DNA of 50,982 nucleotides from JAFHCF01 sp048497495 (GCA_048497495.1 JAFHCF010000200.1:1-50982), one strand, 5' to 3'. Counted from the first letter of the stretch, positions 8,095 to 16,024 are shown. Notes: generated by a model from the letters alone, not told the origin. Program-made: numbers and translations.

Positions 8095-9278
8095 CTTGCG
8101 TCTCCGTCGGTGAGGGCGAGCGCCACATGCGCGGCCGAGGCGGTGGGTTCGAAGAGGCGCGGGACGATGCCGCCGAGGGCGATGGCGAGTGCCATCGCCA
8201 CCAGCACGGCGCGCGCCGCGAATGGGGTGCCGCCCGCGGCCTGGCCGTTCTCGGAGGGTCCGAGCCAGACGCGATGCAGGGCGCGCACCATCACCAGGAA
8301 CACGATCGCGGCGGCGACGAAGGCGACCGTGACCATCGCGGCGCCGCCGACAGCCCAAGCGGCGCCGAACAGCCGCCAGTCGGCGGAGAAGGCGAGCGAC
8401 GGCGGCAGCCCGACCAGGGCGCCGGCGCCGACCATGAAGACGGCGCTCGGCACCGGCAGGCGGCCGGCCAGGCCCCGGGTGTCGTCGATCGACAGCGAAC
8501 GCCCGATGAGCGCCTCGCCGCAGGCGATGGCGCCGAACAGCGCGGTGACGGCGAAGGCATGGCCGAGGAGCCCGACCACGACGCCGGTATGCGACGCCGC
8601 GTCGGTGGCGATCAGGCCGAGGAGCAGCATGCCGCCGTGGGCGAGGCCGGTGAAGGCGACGATCGCCTTGAGGTCGGTCTCCGCCACCGCCAGCAGTGCC
8701 CCGCCGAGGAGCGATATCACCGCGAGGCCGGTCCACAGCGCATGGTGCTCGGCGAAGATCCACGGCGCGGTCTCGCGCAGGGCGACGAGATCGGCGAAGA
8801 CGCCGACGTCGACGATGCCGAAGATCAGGATGAGCGAGGTCGCGGAAGCCGCACGGGCCACCTTGGGGAGCCAGAAGTAGAGCGGCACCAGGGCGAGCTT
8901 GAGGGCGAAGCCGAGGGCGAAGAGGCCGACGGCGATCGCATCCCAGGGTGCCGCCGGGCGGTCGTGGCCGAGGCCGGTCAGGCCGTAGCCGAGGCCGACG
9001 GCGACGATCGCCGGCACCAGGGCCAGGCCCCAGGTCCGCACGGCGGCGCGGGTCGGCGGTGTGCCGCCGGCGGCGACCAGGCCGAGGGCGGCGATCTCGC
9101 CGATCGCGCCGAGCCCGAGGCCGACGACGCCGTGGCCGACCAGCCGGCCGAACACCGACGCGGCGATCAGAACAGACGCGGCGACCCACCAGCCGCGCCG
9201 CTCACCGCCGAGGGCGGCGGCGAGGAGGAGGGCCGAGAGGCCCACCGCGAGGCCGAGGAGGAGCAGAATATGGTCCAT
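8091..9278 (-). CDS. Second antiporter-like membrane subunit (NuoN/HyfF-type, degenerate)
   Basis: 395-residue protein with about twelve membrane helices related to NuoL/M/N and Mrp antiporters. The helix with ETDLKAIVAFTGLAHGGMLL is well conserved. By eye, several proton-relay residues of the family are lost: the usual PVSALLHS...YVKAG lysine helix is replaced by AASATSLILIFGIVDVGVF, and SHALFKG is replaced by GHAFAVTALFG. It is also shorter than typical NuoM/N (about 480-500). It probably has a structural or partial ion-channel role. ATG 9278 has AAGGA upstream; 28 bp separate it from the NuoL-like gene. Confidence 0.85.
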   Translation of the reverse strand: MDHILLLLGLAVGLSALLLAAALGGERRGWWVAASVLIAASVFGRLVGHGVVGLGLGAIGEIAALGLVAAGGTPPTRAAVRTWGLALVPAIVAVGLGYGLTGLGHDRPAAPWDAIAVGLFALGFALKLALVPLYFWLPKVARAASATSLILIFGIVDVGVFADLVALRETAPWIFAEHHALWTGLAVISLLGGALLAVAETDLKAIVAFTGLAHGGMLLLGLIATDAASHTGVVVGLLGHAFAVTALFGAIACGEALIGRSLSIDDTRGLAGRLPVPSAVFMVGAGALVGLPPSLAFSADWRLFGAAWAVGGAAMVTVAFVAAAIVFLVMVRALHRVWLGPSENGQAAGGTPFAARAVLVAMALAIALGGIVPRLFEPTASAAHVALALTDGDAR

Positions 9279-9306
9279 GACGATGTCCTTGCCCGAGGGG
9301 GCCGGT

Positions 9307-11151
9307 TCAGCCGAGGATGATCGCTGCGGCGACGGCGAGCGTCGTGAGGGCGACGGCGACGACGGGGCGGCGTTCGAGAACGAAGGCGGTGGCGCTGCGT
9401 CCCCGCGCCGCGATCCGGGTGGTGGCCGACCAGGCACCCATCCAGACCGGGTCCGGATCGAGACCATAGACCGGATGGAAGGCCTCTTCGGCGAGCCCGG
9501 CGAAGTCGGCCGCGCCCGGGCGATCGCCGACCGGCAGGGGTTCGCCGCCGGTGAAGACCGCGACCGGCAGCCGCGCCGGCGTATCGGCGACGCGGTAGGC
9601 CGTCCAGGCGATGGCGAGGGCCGCCGCGATCAGCGAGGCGCCGACGGTGAGGCCGATCGAGCCCCGTCCGGTGGCGACGCCGCCCCACGAGGTGCCGACT
9701 TCCGCCGTGAAGCCGAGACCGGCGACGGCGGGCGCGACCACCGCGTCCATCAACAGTTGCGGCGCCAGACCGAAGACGAGGCAGCCGCCGGCCATCAGCC
9801 CCATGCCGGCGAGCATGCTCGGGCTCGCCTCATGGATGTGAACCCGGGAGAGTTCCGCCGGCATCGGCCCCCAGAAGCAGTTGACCGAGGCCTTGAGGAA
9901 GGAGAAGGCGGTGAGGATCGAGCCGATCCACCCGGCGACCACCAGGAACAGGAGCCCCTTGTCGAGCGCCGCGCCGAACACCAGCCACTTGGCGACGAAG
10001 CCGTTGGTCAGCGGCACGCCGGAGATCGAGGCGGCGGCGATCACCCAGATCAGGGTGGTCCAGGGCATCTTCGCCGCGAGCCCGCCGAGTTTGGTGAGGT
10101 CACGGGTGCCGGTGGCGTGCTGAACCGAGCCGGCGCACATGAACAACGTGCCTTTGAAGAGGGCATGGCTCAGCGTGTAGAAGAGGCCGGCGGCGATGCC
10201 GTAGGCGGTGCCGATCGCCAGGCCCGCGACGATGTAGCCGAGCTGGCTGACGGTGTGGAAGGCGAGGAGTCGCTTCAGATCGGTCTGCCTCAGGGCGAAG
10301 ATCACGCCGACCAGGATGGTCGCCGCCGCGACGATCGCCAGCGGCGTGCCGAGATCGGCGCTCCACGGCCCGATCGAATACATCCGGGCGATCAGATAGA
10401 CGCCGGCCTTGACGTAGCAGGCCGAGTGCAGCAGCGCCGACACCGGGGTCGGCGCGTTCATCGCCTCGGGGATCCAGCTGTGCAGCGGGAACAGCACCGA
10501 CTTGGCCATCGCCGAGACCAGGAACAGCGCCGCCACGGCGACGGTGAAGCCCTGCGTCATCGCCGGATCGGCCCAGTCGAGGGTGCCGGTGCGCATCTGC
10601 AACAGGACGATCGCCACCAGGAAGCCGTAGCCGGCGAGATGGGTGATGATCAGCACCTTGCGCGCCCCGTCGACCGCCGCCTTCTGGGTGTACCAGAAGC
10701 CGACCAGCGTGTAGGAGCACAGCCCGATCACCTCCCAGGCGACATAGGCGACGAGCAGGTCGGCGGCCGAGGCGAGCACCAGGAGGCCGGCGATGAACAC
10801 CAGCATGATGGCATAGAAACGGGTCACGCCCTGTCGTTCCTCCGCCATGTAGCGGATCGAGAAGATCAGGATCGCCATGCCCGCCGCCGTGCCCATCAGG
10901 GTGAACAGCATGGCGAGCCCGTCGACGCGGAAGACGACCGCCGTGCCGGCGTCCCAGATCGGGGTCAGCGTCGCGGTGAGCACTTCGCCGCGCATGGTGG
11001 CGGGCAGGAGGGCCAGCGTCGCCGCGAGGGCGAGGCCGGCGGTGGCCGCCGCCAGCCGCCCCTTGGCGAGAGTCGACAGGAACGGCGCGAGGACGATCTG
11101 CAACGCGGCGCCGACGACCAGGGCGACGACGGGTAGAGTGACGGGTTCCAT
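9307..11151 (-). CDS. Proton/ion-translocating membrane subunit, NuoL/HyfB/CooM-like
   Basis: 614-residue antiporter-like subunit with about fourteen to sixteen membrane helices. It retains the residues expected of a working channel: AWEVIGLCSYTLVGFWY (key Glu), AMAKSVLFPLHSWIPEAM (Lys), NAPTPVSALLHSACYVKAG (Lys), and SHALFKGTLFMCAGS (Lys). Predicted to couple ferredoxin-dependent H2 formation to H+ or Na+ export. Shorter than CooM, without the long C-terminal fusion. The start follows AAGGGAG, 15 bp after the MoaD-like gene. Confidence 0.93.
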   Translation of the reverse strand: MEPVTLPVVALVVGAALQIVLAPFLSTLAKGRLAAATAGLALAATLALLPATMRGEVLTATLTPIWDAGTAVVFRVDGLAMLFTLMGTAAGMAILIFSIRYMAEERQGVTRFYAIMLVFIAGLLVLASAADLLVAYVAWEVIGLCSYTLVGFWYTQKAAVDGARKVLIITHLAGYGFLVAIVLLQMRTGTLDWADPAMTQGFTVAVAALFLVSAMAKSVLFPLHSWIPEAMNAPTPVSALLHSACYVKAGVYLIARMYSIGPWSADLGTPLAIVAAATILVGVIFALRQTDLKRLLAFHTVSQLGYIVAGLAIGTAYGIAAGLFYTLSHALFKGTLFMCAGSVQHATGTRDLTKLGGLAAKMPWTTLIWVIAAASISGVPLTNGFVAKWLVFGAALDKGLLFLVVAGWIGSILTAFSFLKASVNCFWGPMPAELSRVHIHEASPSMLAGMGLMAGGCLVFGLAPQLLMDAVVAPAVAGLGFTAEVGTSWGGVATGRGSIGLTVGASLIAAALAIAWTAYRVADTPARLPVAVFTGGEPLPVGDRPGAADFAGLAEEAFHPVYGLDPDPVWMGAWSATTRIAARGRSATAFVLERRPVVAVALTTLAVAAAIILG

Positions 11152-11166
11152 CGCGCGGAACTCCCT

Positions 11167-11439
11167 TCAGCCTCCGGCGAGCGGAGGAAAGATGTGAACT
11201 TCGGCGACACCCTCGAGCGAACGGTCGAGCCCGTCCCGGTCGCGGATGTCCTTGCCGTCGAGCAGGACCGCCACGAAGGGAGCGAGCTGGTCGCCCACCA
11301 TCACCCACTTGGCGAAGGGTTCGCCGTAGAGGGCGACGAGGTCGCGGATCAGGGTGCGGACGTCGGGAGCAGGGCGGGTCCAGACCTCTTCGCGCTTTCC
11401 CGTCGCTTCACGCAGCAGGGCGAAATAGCGGACCTTCAT
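11167..11439 (-). CDS. MoaD-like ubiquitin-fold sulfur carrier
   Basis: 90-residue protein beginning MKVRYFALLREATG and ending in the diagnostic Gly-Gly (FPPLAGG). The beta-grasp MoaD/ThiS family carries sulfur as a C-terminal thiocarboxylate for pyranopterin (Mo/W cofactor) synthesis. Its position between the AOR gene and the hydrogenase genes points to dedicated supply of tungstopterin dithiolene. Copies beside AOR genes are common in archaea and anaerobic bacteria. Confidence 0.9.
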   Translation of the reverse strand: MKVRYFALLREATGKREEVWTRPAPDVRTLIRDLVALYGEPFAKWVMVGDQLAPFVAVLLDGKDIRDRDGLDRSLEGVAEVHIFPPLAGG

Positions 11440-11499
11440 CGTGGGGCTCCCTCGGACGTGGGCGATCGGGCGCGATCACTCGCGCCCGATCCTTCGGCG

Positions 11500-13323
11500 T
11501 CAGGCGGGCTCGAGTTCGTGTTCGAGCCCGAGTTCGGCGAGCTTGGCGTCGGTCGGTCGACCCTCGCCGTCCCAGCCGCGCAGTTCATAGTACTTCGGCA
11601 TCATTTCCTTGACGTGGCTGACCGAACCCTTCGACGGCCCGGAGGGCATCGGTTGGTCGGTCAGACGCGCCGGAATGGCGTCGTCGGCGGCGGTGAAGCC
11701 GGCCCGGTTGTTCCACAGCCGCTCGAGGTTCCACACGCGCTCGCCGCACCTGAGGAAGTCGTCGCCGGTATAGGGAATGCCGGTCAGCGCGCTCAGCATG
11801 GCGGCGTAGTCGTCGGCGCCGATGCCGAAGGTGGTGAACAGGCAGGCGCCGGACGAGTCGATCGCGCCGGTGAGGTTCTGGAACAGGATGACCAGTTCCG
11901 GTTTGCCCTCGGTCGCGTCCTTGTCGTACTTCACCGGCACGCCGAGCACTTCCGGCGAGATGGTGTAACCGCGGACATGACAGCCGCCGCGATTGTTGGT
12001 GGCGTAGTTGAGGCCGATGCCCTGGATGGCGCGCGGGTCGTAGGCCGGCATCTCCTGCTTCTTCGCCGTCATCGACATCTCGGGATGGCCGTACAGGGCG
12101 GCGAGCCGCCAGGAGCCGAGCGCCAGCTTCTTGCCGAAGCCCTCGCCGACGCCGGTGAGCCGGACCGCCTCGACCATCGCTTCGGCATTGCCGGGCGACA
12201 GATCGAGACCCTCGGTGTCCTCCAGGGTGATGATGCCCTTGGAGAACATCTCGACGGCGCAGGCGACGGTGCCGCCCATCGAGATGGTGTCGAGGCCGAA
12301 TTCGTTGCACAGGTAGTTGGCCTTGATCACCGCATCGAGATCGTCGATGCCGCAATCCGGGCCGAAGCCCCAGGCGGTCTCGTATTCGGGGCCCTCGCCC
12401 TCACCCTTGTACTTCGGATTGGTCACCTTGGTGCCGCGTCCGCAGGAGATGATGCAGGCGAAGCAGCCGCGCGGCCGCTGCAACTGATTGGCCGCCAGCG
12501 TCTCGCCGCCGACCTTGTCGGCGGTCGGGAAGTAGCCGGTCTGGAAGTTGTTGGTCGGCAGGCCGCCGACCGAGTTCAGGATGTTGACCAGCACGTTGGT
12601 GCCGTAGAGCCTGAGGCCGGTGCCGCCGACCGGATGTTCCTTGATCTTGCGCGAGGCTTCCTGGCAGGCGGCGACGAAGGCGTCCTTGTCGGCGACCTTG
12701 ACGCCCTTGGTGCCGCGCACCACGATCGCCTTGAGGTTCTTCGACCCCATCACCGCGCCGACGCCGGTGCGGCCGGCGGCGCGCTGCATCTCGTTCATGA
12801 TCGACGCGAACAACACCATCCGCTCACCGGCGGGCCCGATGCAGGCGACCTTGGCGTCCTCGCTGGTCTCGCCGTAGAGCGCTTCGGTGGTCTCCGGCAC
12901 GTCCTTGCCCCACAGATGCGAGGCATCGCGCAGTTCGACCGCGTCGTCGGCGATCCACAGATAGGTCGGCTTGGCCGCCTTGCCCTCGAAGATCACCACG
13001 TCCCATCCGGCGAACTTCAACTCCGCGCCGAAGGAGCCGCCCGAGTTGGAGGCGGCGATGGTGCCGGTCAACGGTCCCTTGGTGACCACCTCGTAGCGCC
13101 CGGATGAGGGCGCGAAGGTGCCGGAGAAGGGGCCGGGCGAGAAGATCAGCTTGTTCTGCGGCGACAGCGCGTCGACCTTCGGGTCGACCTCGTCCCACAT
13201 GATCTTGGTGCCGAGACCACGCGCGCCGAGATAGTCGCGCGCCAGTTTCGGATCGAGACGTTCCGTCGAGATCTTGCCCGAGCCGAGATCGACTCGGAGG
13301 ATCCTGCCCATCCAGCCGTTCAT
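11500..13323 (-). CDS. Tungsten-containing aldehyde:ferredoxin oxidoreductase (AOR, AorB-like)
   Basis: 607-residue enzyme oxidising aldehydes to carboxylic acids with low-potential electron transfer, or running in reverse. The [4Fe-4S] ligands Cys287, Cys290, Cys294 (RGCFACIISCGR) and Cys494 (DSSGACLF) fall almost exactly on those of Pyrococcus furiosus AOR (288/291/295/494). Glu313 (GPEYETAW) and His449 (GGCHVRGY) match the known active-site pair. N-terminal and middle tungstopterin-binding regions are intact. ATG 13323 overlaps the ferredoxin stop (ATGA) behind GGAGG. No FAD/NAD subunit (AorC) follows; hydrogenase genes do, suggesting electrons go to protons rather than NAD. Substrate unknown. 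Confidence 0.96.
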   Translation of the reverse strand: MNGWMGRILRVDLGSGKISTERLDPKLARDYLGARGLGTKIMWDEVDPKVDALSPQNKLIFSPGPFSGTFAPSSGRYEVVTKGPLTGTIAASNSGGSFGAELKFAGWDVVIFEGKAAKPTYLWIADDAVELRDASHLWGKDVPETTEALYGETSEDAKVACIGPAGERMVLFASIMNEMQRAAGRTGVGAVMGSKNLKAIVVRGTKGVKVADKDAFVAACQEASRKIKEHPVGGTGLRLYGTNVLVNILNSVGGLPTNNFQTGYFPTADKVGGETLAANQLQRPRGCFACIISCGRGTKVTNPKYKGEGEGPEYETAWGFGPDCGIDDLDAVIKANYLCNEFGLDTISMGGTVACAVEMFSKGIITLEDTEGLDLSPGNAEAMVEAVRLTGVGEGFGKKLALGSWRLAALYGHPEMSMTAKKQEMPAYDPRAIQGIGLNYATNNRGGCHVRGYTISPEVLGVPVKYDKDATEGKPELVILFQNLTGAIDSSGACLFTTFGIGADDYAAMLSALTGIPYTGDDFLRCGERVWNLERLWNNRAGFTAADDAIPARLTDQPMPSGPSKGSVSHVKEMMPKYYELRGWDGEGRPTDAKLAELGLEHELEPA

Positions 13324-13802
13324 GACTGAGCCTCCGCAAAAGCATTCTTGAGTTTGGTGGCGAAAGATTTCTTGCGCGGCTGCACCGCGAGTCCTTCGTC
13401 GACCCATTCCAGTGCCCCGGTCGGGCAGATCTTGGCGCAGGCCGGATCGCCGTCGCAGGTGTCGCACTTCAGGATCGACTGGCTGAAGGCGTCCCAGGCG
13501 ACGTTGCCGAACTGGCAGGCCTGGACACACATCTTGCAGCCGATGCACTTGGCCGCGTCATATTCGATCAGCCCCGTCTCGGCGTTGCGCGTCAGTGCCT
13601 TCGGCATGCAGACCGTCACGCAGGCCGCGTCGTTGCACTGTTGGCACATCATCGGGACGGAGAATGCTTCGCGCTCCCAGGCGTAGACATGGATGCGCGA
13701 GGCTTTGATACGGAAGTCGCCTCCGTGCTCCAGCGCGCAGGCCAACTCGCAGTTTCGACATCCGGTGCATTTCTCCGGATGGATCGTCAGCATCATGCCC
13801 AT
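13320..13802 (-). CDS. Four-cluster ferredoxin subunit of AOR (AorA/CooF/HycB-like)
   Basis: 160 residues with sixteen cysteines in four [4Fe-4S] motifs: 12/15/18/22, 53/56/61/65, 86/89/92/96 and 113/116/122/126. The spacing is that of the HycB/CooF/PsrB/AorA family, not of a simple 2[4Fe-4S] ferredoxin. It would take electrons from AOR and hand them to the polyferredoxin subunit of the hydrogenase, the role CooF plays between CO dehydrogenase and Coo hydrogenase. First gene of the operon; start ATG 13802 with AGGTG upstream. Confidence 0.93.
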   Translation of the reverse strand: MGMMLTIHPEKCTGCRNCELACALEHGGDFRIKASRIHVYAWEREAFSVPMMCQQCNDAACVTVCMPKALTRNAETGLIEYDAAKCIGCKMCVQACQFGNVAWDAFSQSILKCDTCDGDPACAKICPTGALEWVDEGLAVQPRKKSFATKLKNAFAEAQS

Positions 13803-13901
13803 CGTGTCACCTCGCTCGTGGCCGTTCGGACCATCGTTTCACAGCAAATAGATCCATAAAAAGTCAGAAGTCTAGAAAAGAGCCTAATTTTGTCTTCAAA
13901 T

Positions 13902-13917
13902 TTGTACTTTGGTACAA
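13902..13917. promoter_or_regulatory. Palindromic candidate operator upstream of AOR operon
   Basis: TTGTAC-TTTG-GTACAA, a perfect 16-bp inverted repeat about 100 bp upstream of the first gene of the operon. The size fits a dimeric helix-turn-helix regulator (Crp/Fnr-sized), but the sequence does not match the FNR, CooA or CRP consensus as I remember them. Regulator unknown. Confidence 0.45.
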
Positions 13918-14027
13918 GATAATGAGGGTTTCTATGTAGGTCTATTACGTCTCGTGATCGTTCAATTTATTTTGTCATTGTAACTCTTAGGGAATTTCAA
14001 TGCCCTGAATAGTTTTGCAAACTCGCT

Positions 14028-14041
14028 ATGCAAAAATGCAT
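14028..14041. promoter_or_regulatory. Inverted repeat ATGCA-N4-TGCAT
   Basis: Perfect 5-bp arms around AAAA, in the middle of the A/T-rich region and overlapping the weak promoter-like element on the minus strand. Possible operator; no regulator assigned. Confidence 0.3.
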
Positions 14042-14159
14042 GCTGTGACAAAATGCTGCGCAATAGGGGTATGCCCAAGGCCTTCACGCCCGACGATCGC
14101 GGCGCGGCTCAGAAAAATCAAAGTTTTTCAACGATATACGGCATCTATGTAGAATTGAA

Positions 14160-14193
14160 GACTACGATATGATAACTGGCGCATAACGTAGTC
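14160..14193. promoter_or_regulatory. Mo-box-like palindrome (candidate ModE/tungstate-sensor site)
   Basis: GACTACGATATG (14160-14171) and CATAACGTAGTC (14182-14193) are inverted with 11 of 12 positions matching and a 10-bp spacer. The inner half-sites CGATAT-N12-ATAACG have the same 24-bp layout as ModE operators (CGTTAT-N12-ATAACG as I recall from E. coli modA). Position between hypA and the tungsten-enzyme operon, with tupA nearby, fits control by molybdate or tungstate. It lies 358 bp upstream of the ferredoxin gene, so a long leader or action at a distance is needed. Confidence 0.55.
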
Positions 14194-14235
14194 TTGCGAA
14201 GTAGTCCTTCCTCCGAAGGTCCAAGGCGTGTCGGG

Positions 14236-14577
14236 TCACTCGGCCTCGATCGAACGGACGCGCATCTCGCGTCCCGCGACGATGTCGCCGCCGGTGCCGC
14301 CGCACGCGGGACAGGAGGTGAGCCGATTCGACGCGACGAAGACGTCGCCGCACGCGGCGCATCTCATCTTCATCGGCGGGCGTTCGACGACGATCTCGGC
14401 GGAGGCCGCGCAGGTGTCGTCGAGACACAGCGGCAGGCAGAAGCGGATGGCCTCGACCTCGACCGGCGCCGCCGCGCCGATCTCCAGGGTGATGCGGCGC
14501 ACCACGCGAACCCCGGACTCCTCGGCCGCCGCGACGACGAGGTCGGCGATCGACCGGCAGAGGGACAATTCGTGCAA
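14236..14577 (-). CDS. hypA: Hydrogenase nickel-incorporation protein HypA
   Basis: 113-residue nickel chaperone that delivers Ni to the hydrogenase large subunit. The N-terminal HELSLCRSI supplies the nickel ligands (His2, Glu3), and the zinc site is C73xxC76 (MRCAACG) with C89xxC92 (SCPACGG). The start must be TTG 14577: only that places His-Glu at positions 2-3, and GAGGAGG lies 7 nt upstream. The other hyp genes (B-F) are not in the window, so this copy may be dedicated to the adjacent hydrogenase. Confidence 0.93.
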   Translation of the reverse strand: MHELSLCRSIADLVVAAAEESGVRVVRRITLEIGAAAPVEVEAIRFCLPLCLDDTCAASAEIVVERPPMKMRCAACGDVFVASNRLTSCPACGGTGGDIVAGREMRVRSIEAE

Positions 14578-14793
14578 GACGGTTCCTCCTCGGCTGTCCC
14601 GAAACCGGGTCGGCCCGATGGTAGACCAAACCGGCCCGGCCGCAGAGAGCCCATGTGCCGGCGCGCGCGCAGGGCGCTCCCGAACGTCACCGCGATGCGC
14701 GGGAGGTCGAGATGCGAGCCCCGCCGACGGCTCGGGCGAGGGCGCCGCCACGCGACGACGCCCGCGCCCGATCATTCCCATCCCGCGACGACG

Positions 14794-15642
14794 TCAGGCG
14801 CCGGGCTGGTCGGCGTTGGGGAAGAACAGCTGTTCGCCGCCGATCTTGTAGTCGGCAATCGCCTTCTGTCCTTCGGCGCCGACGAGCCAGTCGACGAAGG
14901 TCGCCGCCGCCGCCGCCTTCACATGGGGGAATTTCGCCGGGTTGACGATCATCACGCCGTATTGGTTGAACAGGCGCTTGTCGCCGGCCACCGCGATGAC
15001 GAGATCGCCCCGGTTCTTGAAGGAGAGCCAGGTGCCGCGATCGGCGAGCACGTAGGCGTTCATCGCGCCGGCGGTGTTGAGCGCCGCGCCCATCCCCTGC
15101 CCGATCTCGCGATACCAGGCGCGCTTGGCGGCGGCGATGTCGACGTCGGCCACCTTCCAGAGCGCGAGTTCGGCCATGTGGGTGCCCGACTTGTCGCCGC
15201 GCGACACGAAGGGCACCGTCTTGGCCCGGATCGCCTTCAAGGCGGCGGCGATGTCGGTCGTGCCCGCGATTCCCGCGGGGTCGGACTTCGGGCCGATCAG
15301 CACGAAGTCGTTGTACATCACCGGCCGGCGCTTCTCGGAGAAGCCCTCGGCGATGAACTTCTCTTCCGCCGCCTTGGCGTGGACGAAGAGCACGTCGGCG
15401 TCGCCCCGCCTTCCGGTGTCGAGCGCCTGGCCGGTGCCCTGGGCCACCACCTTGACCTCGATGCCGGTCTTCTCGGTGAAGATCGGCAACAGGTGGCCGA
15501 AGAGCCCGCTGTCCTGGGTCGACGTGGTCGAGGCGACGACGATCGACTGGGGCGCCGGCTGGGCCGTCTGGGCGGCGGCGGGGCCGGCGAGGAGGGCGAG
15601 GAGGGCGGCGGCGAGGAGGCTACGATGGTCGGGTCGGATCAT
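14794..15642 (-). CDS. tupA: Tungstate ABC transporter substrate-binding protein (TupA-like)
   Basis: 282-residue exported protein. The signal peptide (about res. 1-25, LLAAALLALLAGPAAA) precedes VVASTTSTQDSGLF, the oxyanion-binding TTS motif of TupA, then VVAQGTGQALDTGRRGDADVLFVHA. TupA proteins bind tungstate in preference to molybdate in the periplasm. ATG 15642 follows GGAG. No tupB permease or tupC ATPase gene is adjacent; the next gene downstream, 216 bp on, is hypA. A tungsten supply role for the AOR is the obvious reading. Confidence 0.92.
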   Translation of the reverse strand: MIRPDHRSLLAAALLALLAGPAAAQTAQPAPQSIVVASTTSTQDSGLFGHLLPIFTEKTGIEVKVVAQGTGQALDTGRRGDADVLFVHAKAAEEKFIAEGFSEKRRPVMYNDFVLIGPKSDPAGIAGTTDIAAALKAIRAKTVPFVSRGDKSGTHMAELALWKVADVDIAAAKRAWYREIGQGMGAALNTAGAMNAYVLADRGTWLSFKNRGDLVIAVAGDKRLFNQYGVMIVNPAKFPHVKAAAAATFVDWLVGAEGQKAIADYKIGGEQLFFPNADQPGA

Positions 15643-16024
15643 GTTGAAACTCCATTCGCAGGGGGCGCGACGAGATCGTCGGCGACGACCGGAGGCGGAC
15701 CCCGGGGGGCGCGGCGCGGCGATCACTCGATACCCGCGCGAGGAGCCGGGGAGGGATCCGCGCGGGCGGCGGCGATGGTCCGTCGCCTTGCGTCCGGCGG
15801 CCTCCTCCGGACGAGGGATCTCGCCGATGGGCGTCGTTGTGTCGAGGTGACCGCAACGCCTTCCGACCATAGCACCGCCGCTGTCGGTCGGCTTGGTACT
15901 TTGGGCCAAAAACCCGGTAGCGCCGCCGCCGCGCCGCTTGGAGGGCGCGCGACATGGTGATTTCGGTCCGAGATGCTATGGTCGGCGCACCGCCGCGAGA
16001 CCACGCGACGCAGAGTGTTCCGCC
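15643..16024. promoter_or_regulatory. Divergent intergenic region tupA / response regulator
   Basis: 382 bp with no credible gene. CCGACCATAGCA (15863-15874) and TGCTATGGTCGG (15974-15985) are perfect 12-bp inverted copies 99 bp apart, one oriented toward each gene. Each contains TGCTATGGT, like an extended -10, but neither has a good -35. They could be paired promoters or sites for a shared regulator. Confidence 0.4.

Larger units (their letters stand above)
13803..14235 (-). promoter_or_regulatory. A/T-rich regulatory region of the AOR-hydrogenase operon
   Basis: 433 bp without a credible gene. Between about 13840 and 14170 the G+C drops to about 40% by eye, against about 70% around it. 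It holds three separate palindromes (listed individually) upstream of the four-cluster ferredoxin gene. On the minus strand TTGTCA followed 17 nt later by TAGCGA (about 14025-14053) is a weak sigma70-like pair. I found no sigma54 -24/-12 match. Confidence 0.6.

Noticed and set aside
9061..11136. Plus-strand frame of 691 codons opposite the NuoL-like gene
   Set aside because: Asp/Arg/Gly/Gln-rich shadow of a hydrophobic gene; no motifs.
4540..11151. Respiratory complex I (nuo) operon
   Set aside because: The NuoD-like subunit keeps both nickel-binding CxxC pairs, nuoA, E, F, G, J and K are absent, and the gene order is that of group 4 hydrogenases.
13803..14235. Moco-type riboswitch or sigma54 promoter ahead of the AOR operon
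   Set aside because: I could not find the conserved Moco-motif bases or a GG-N10-GC element in register; a covariance search would be needed to claim either.
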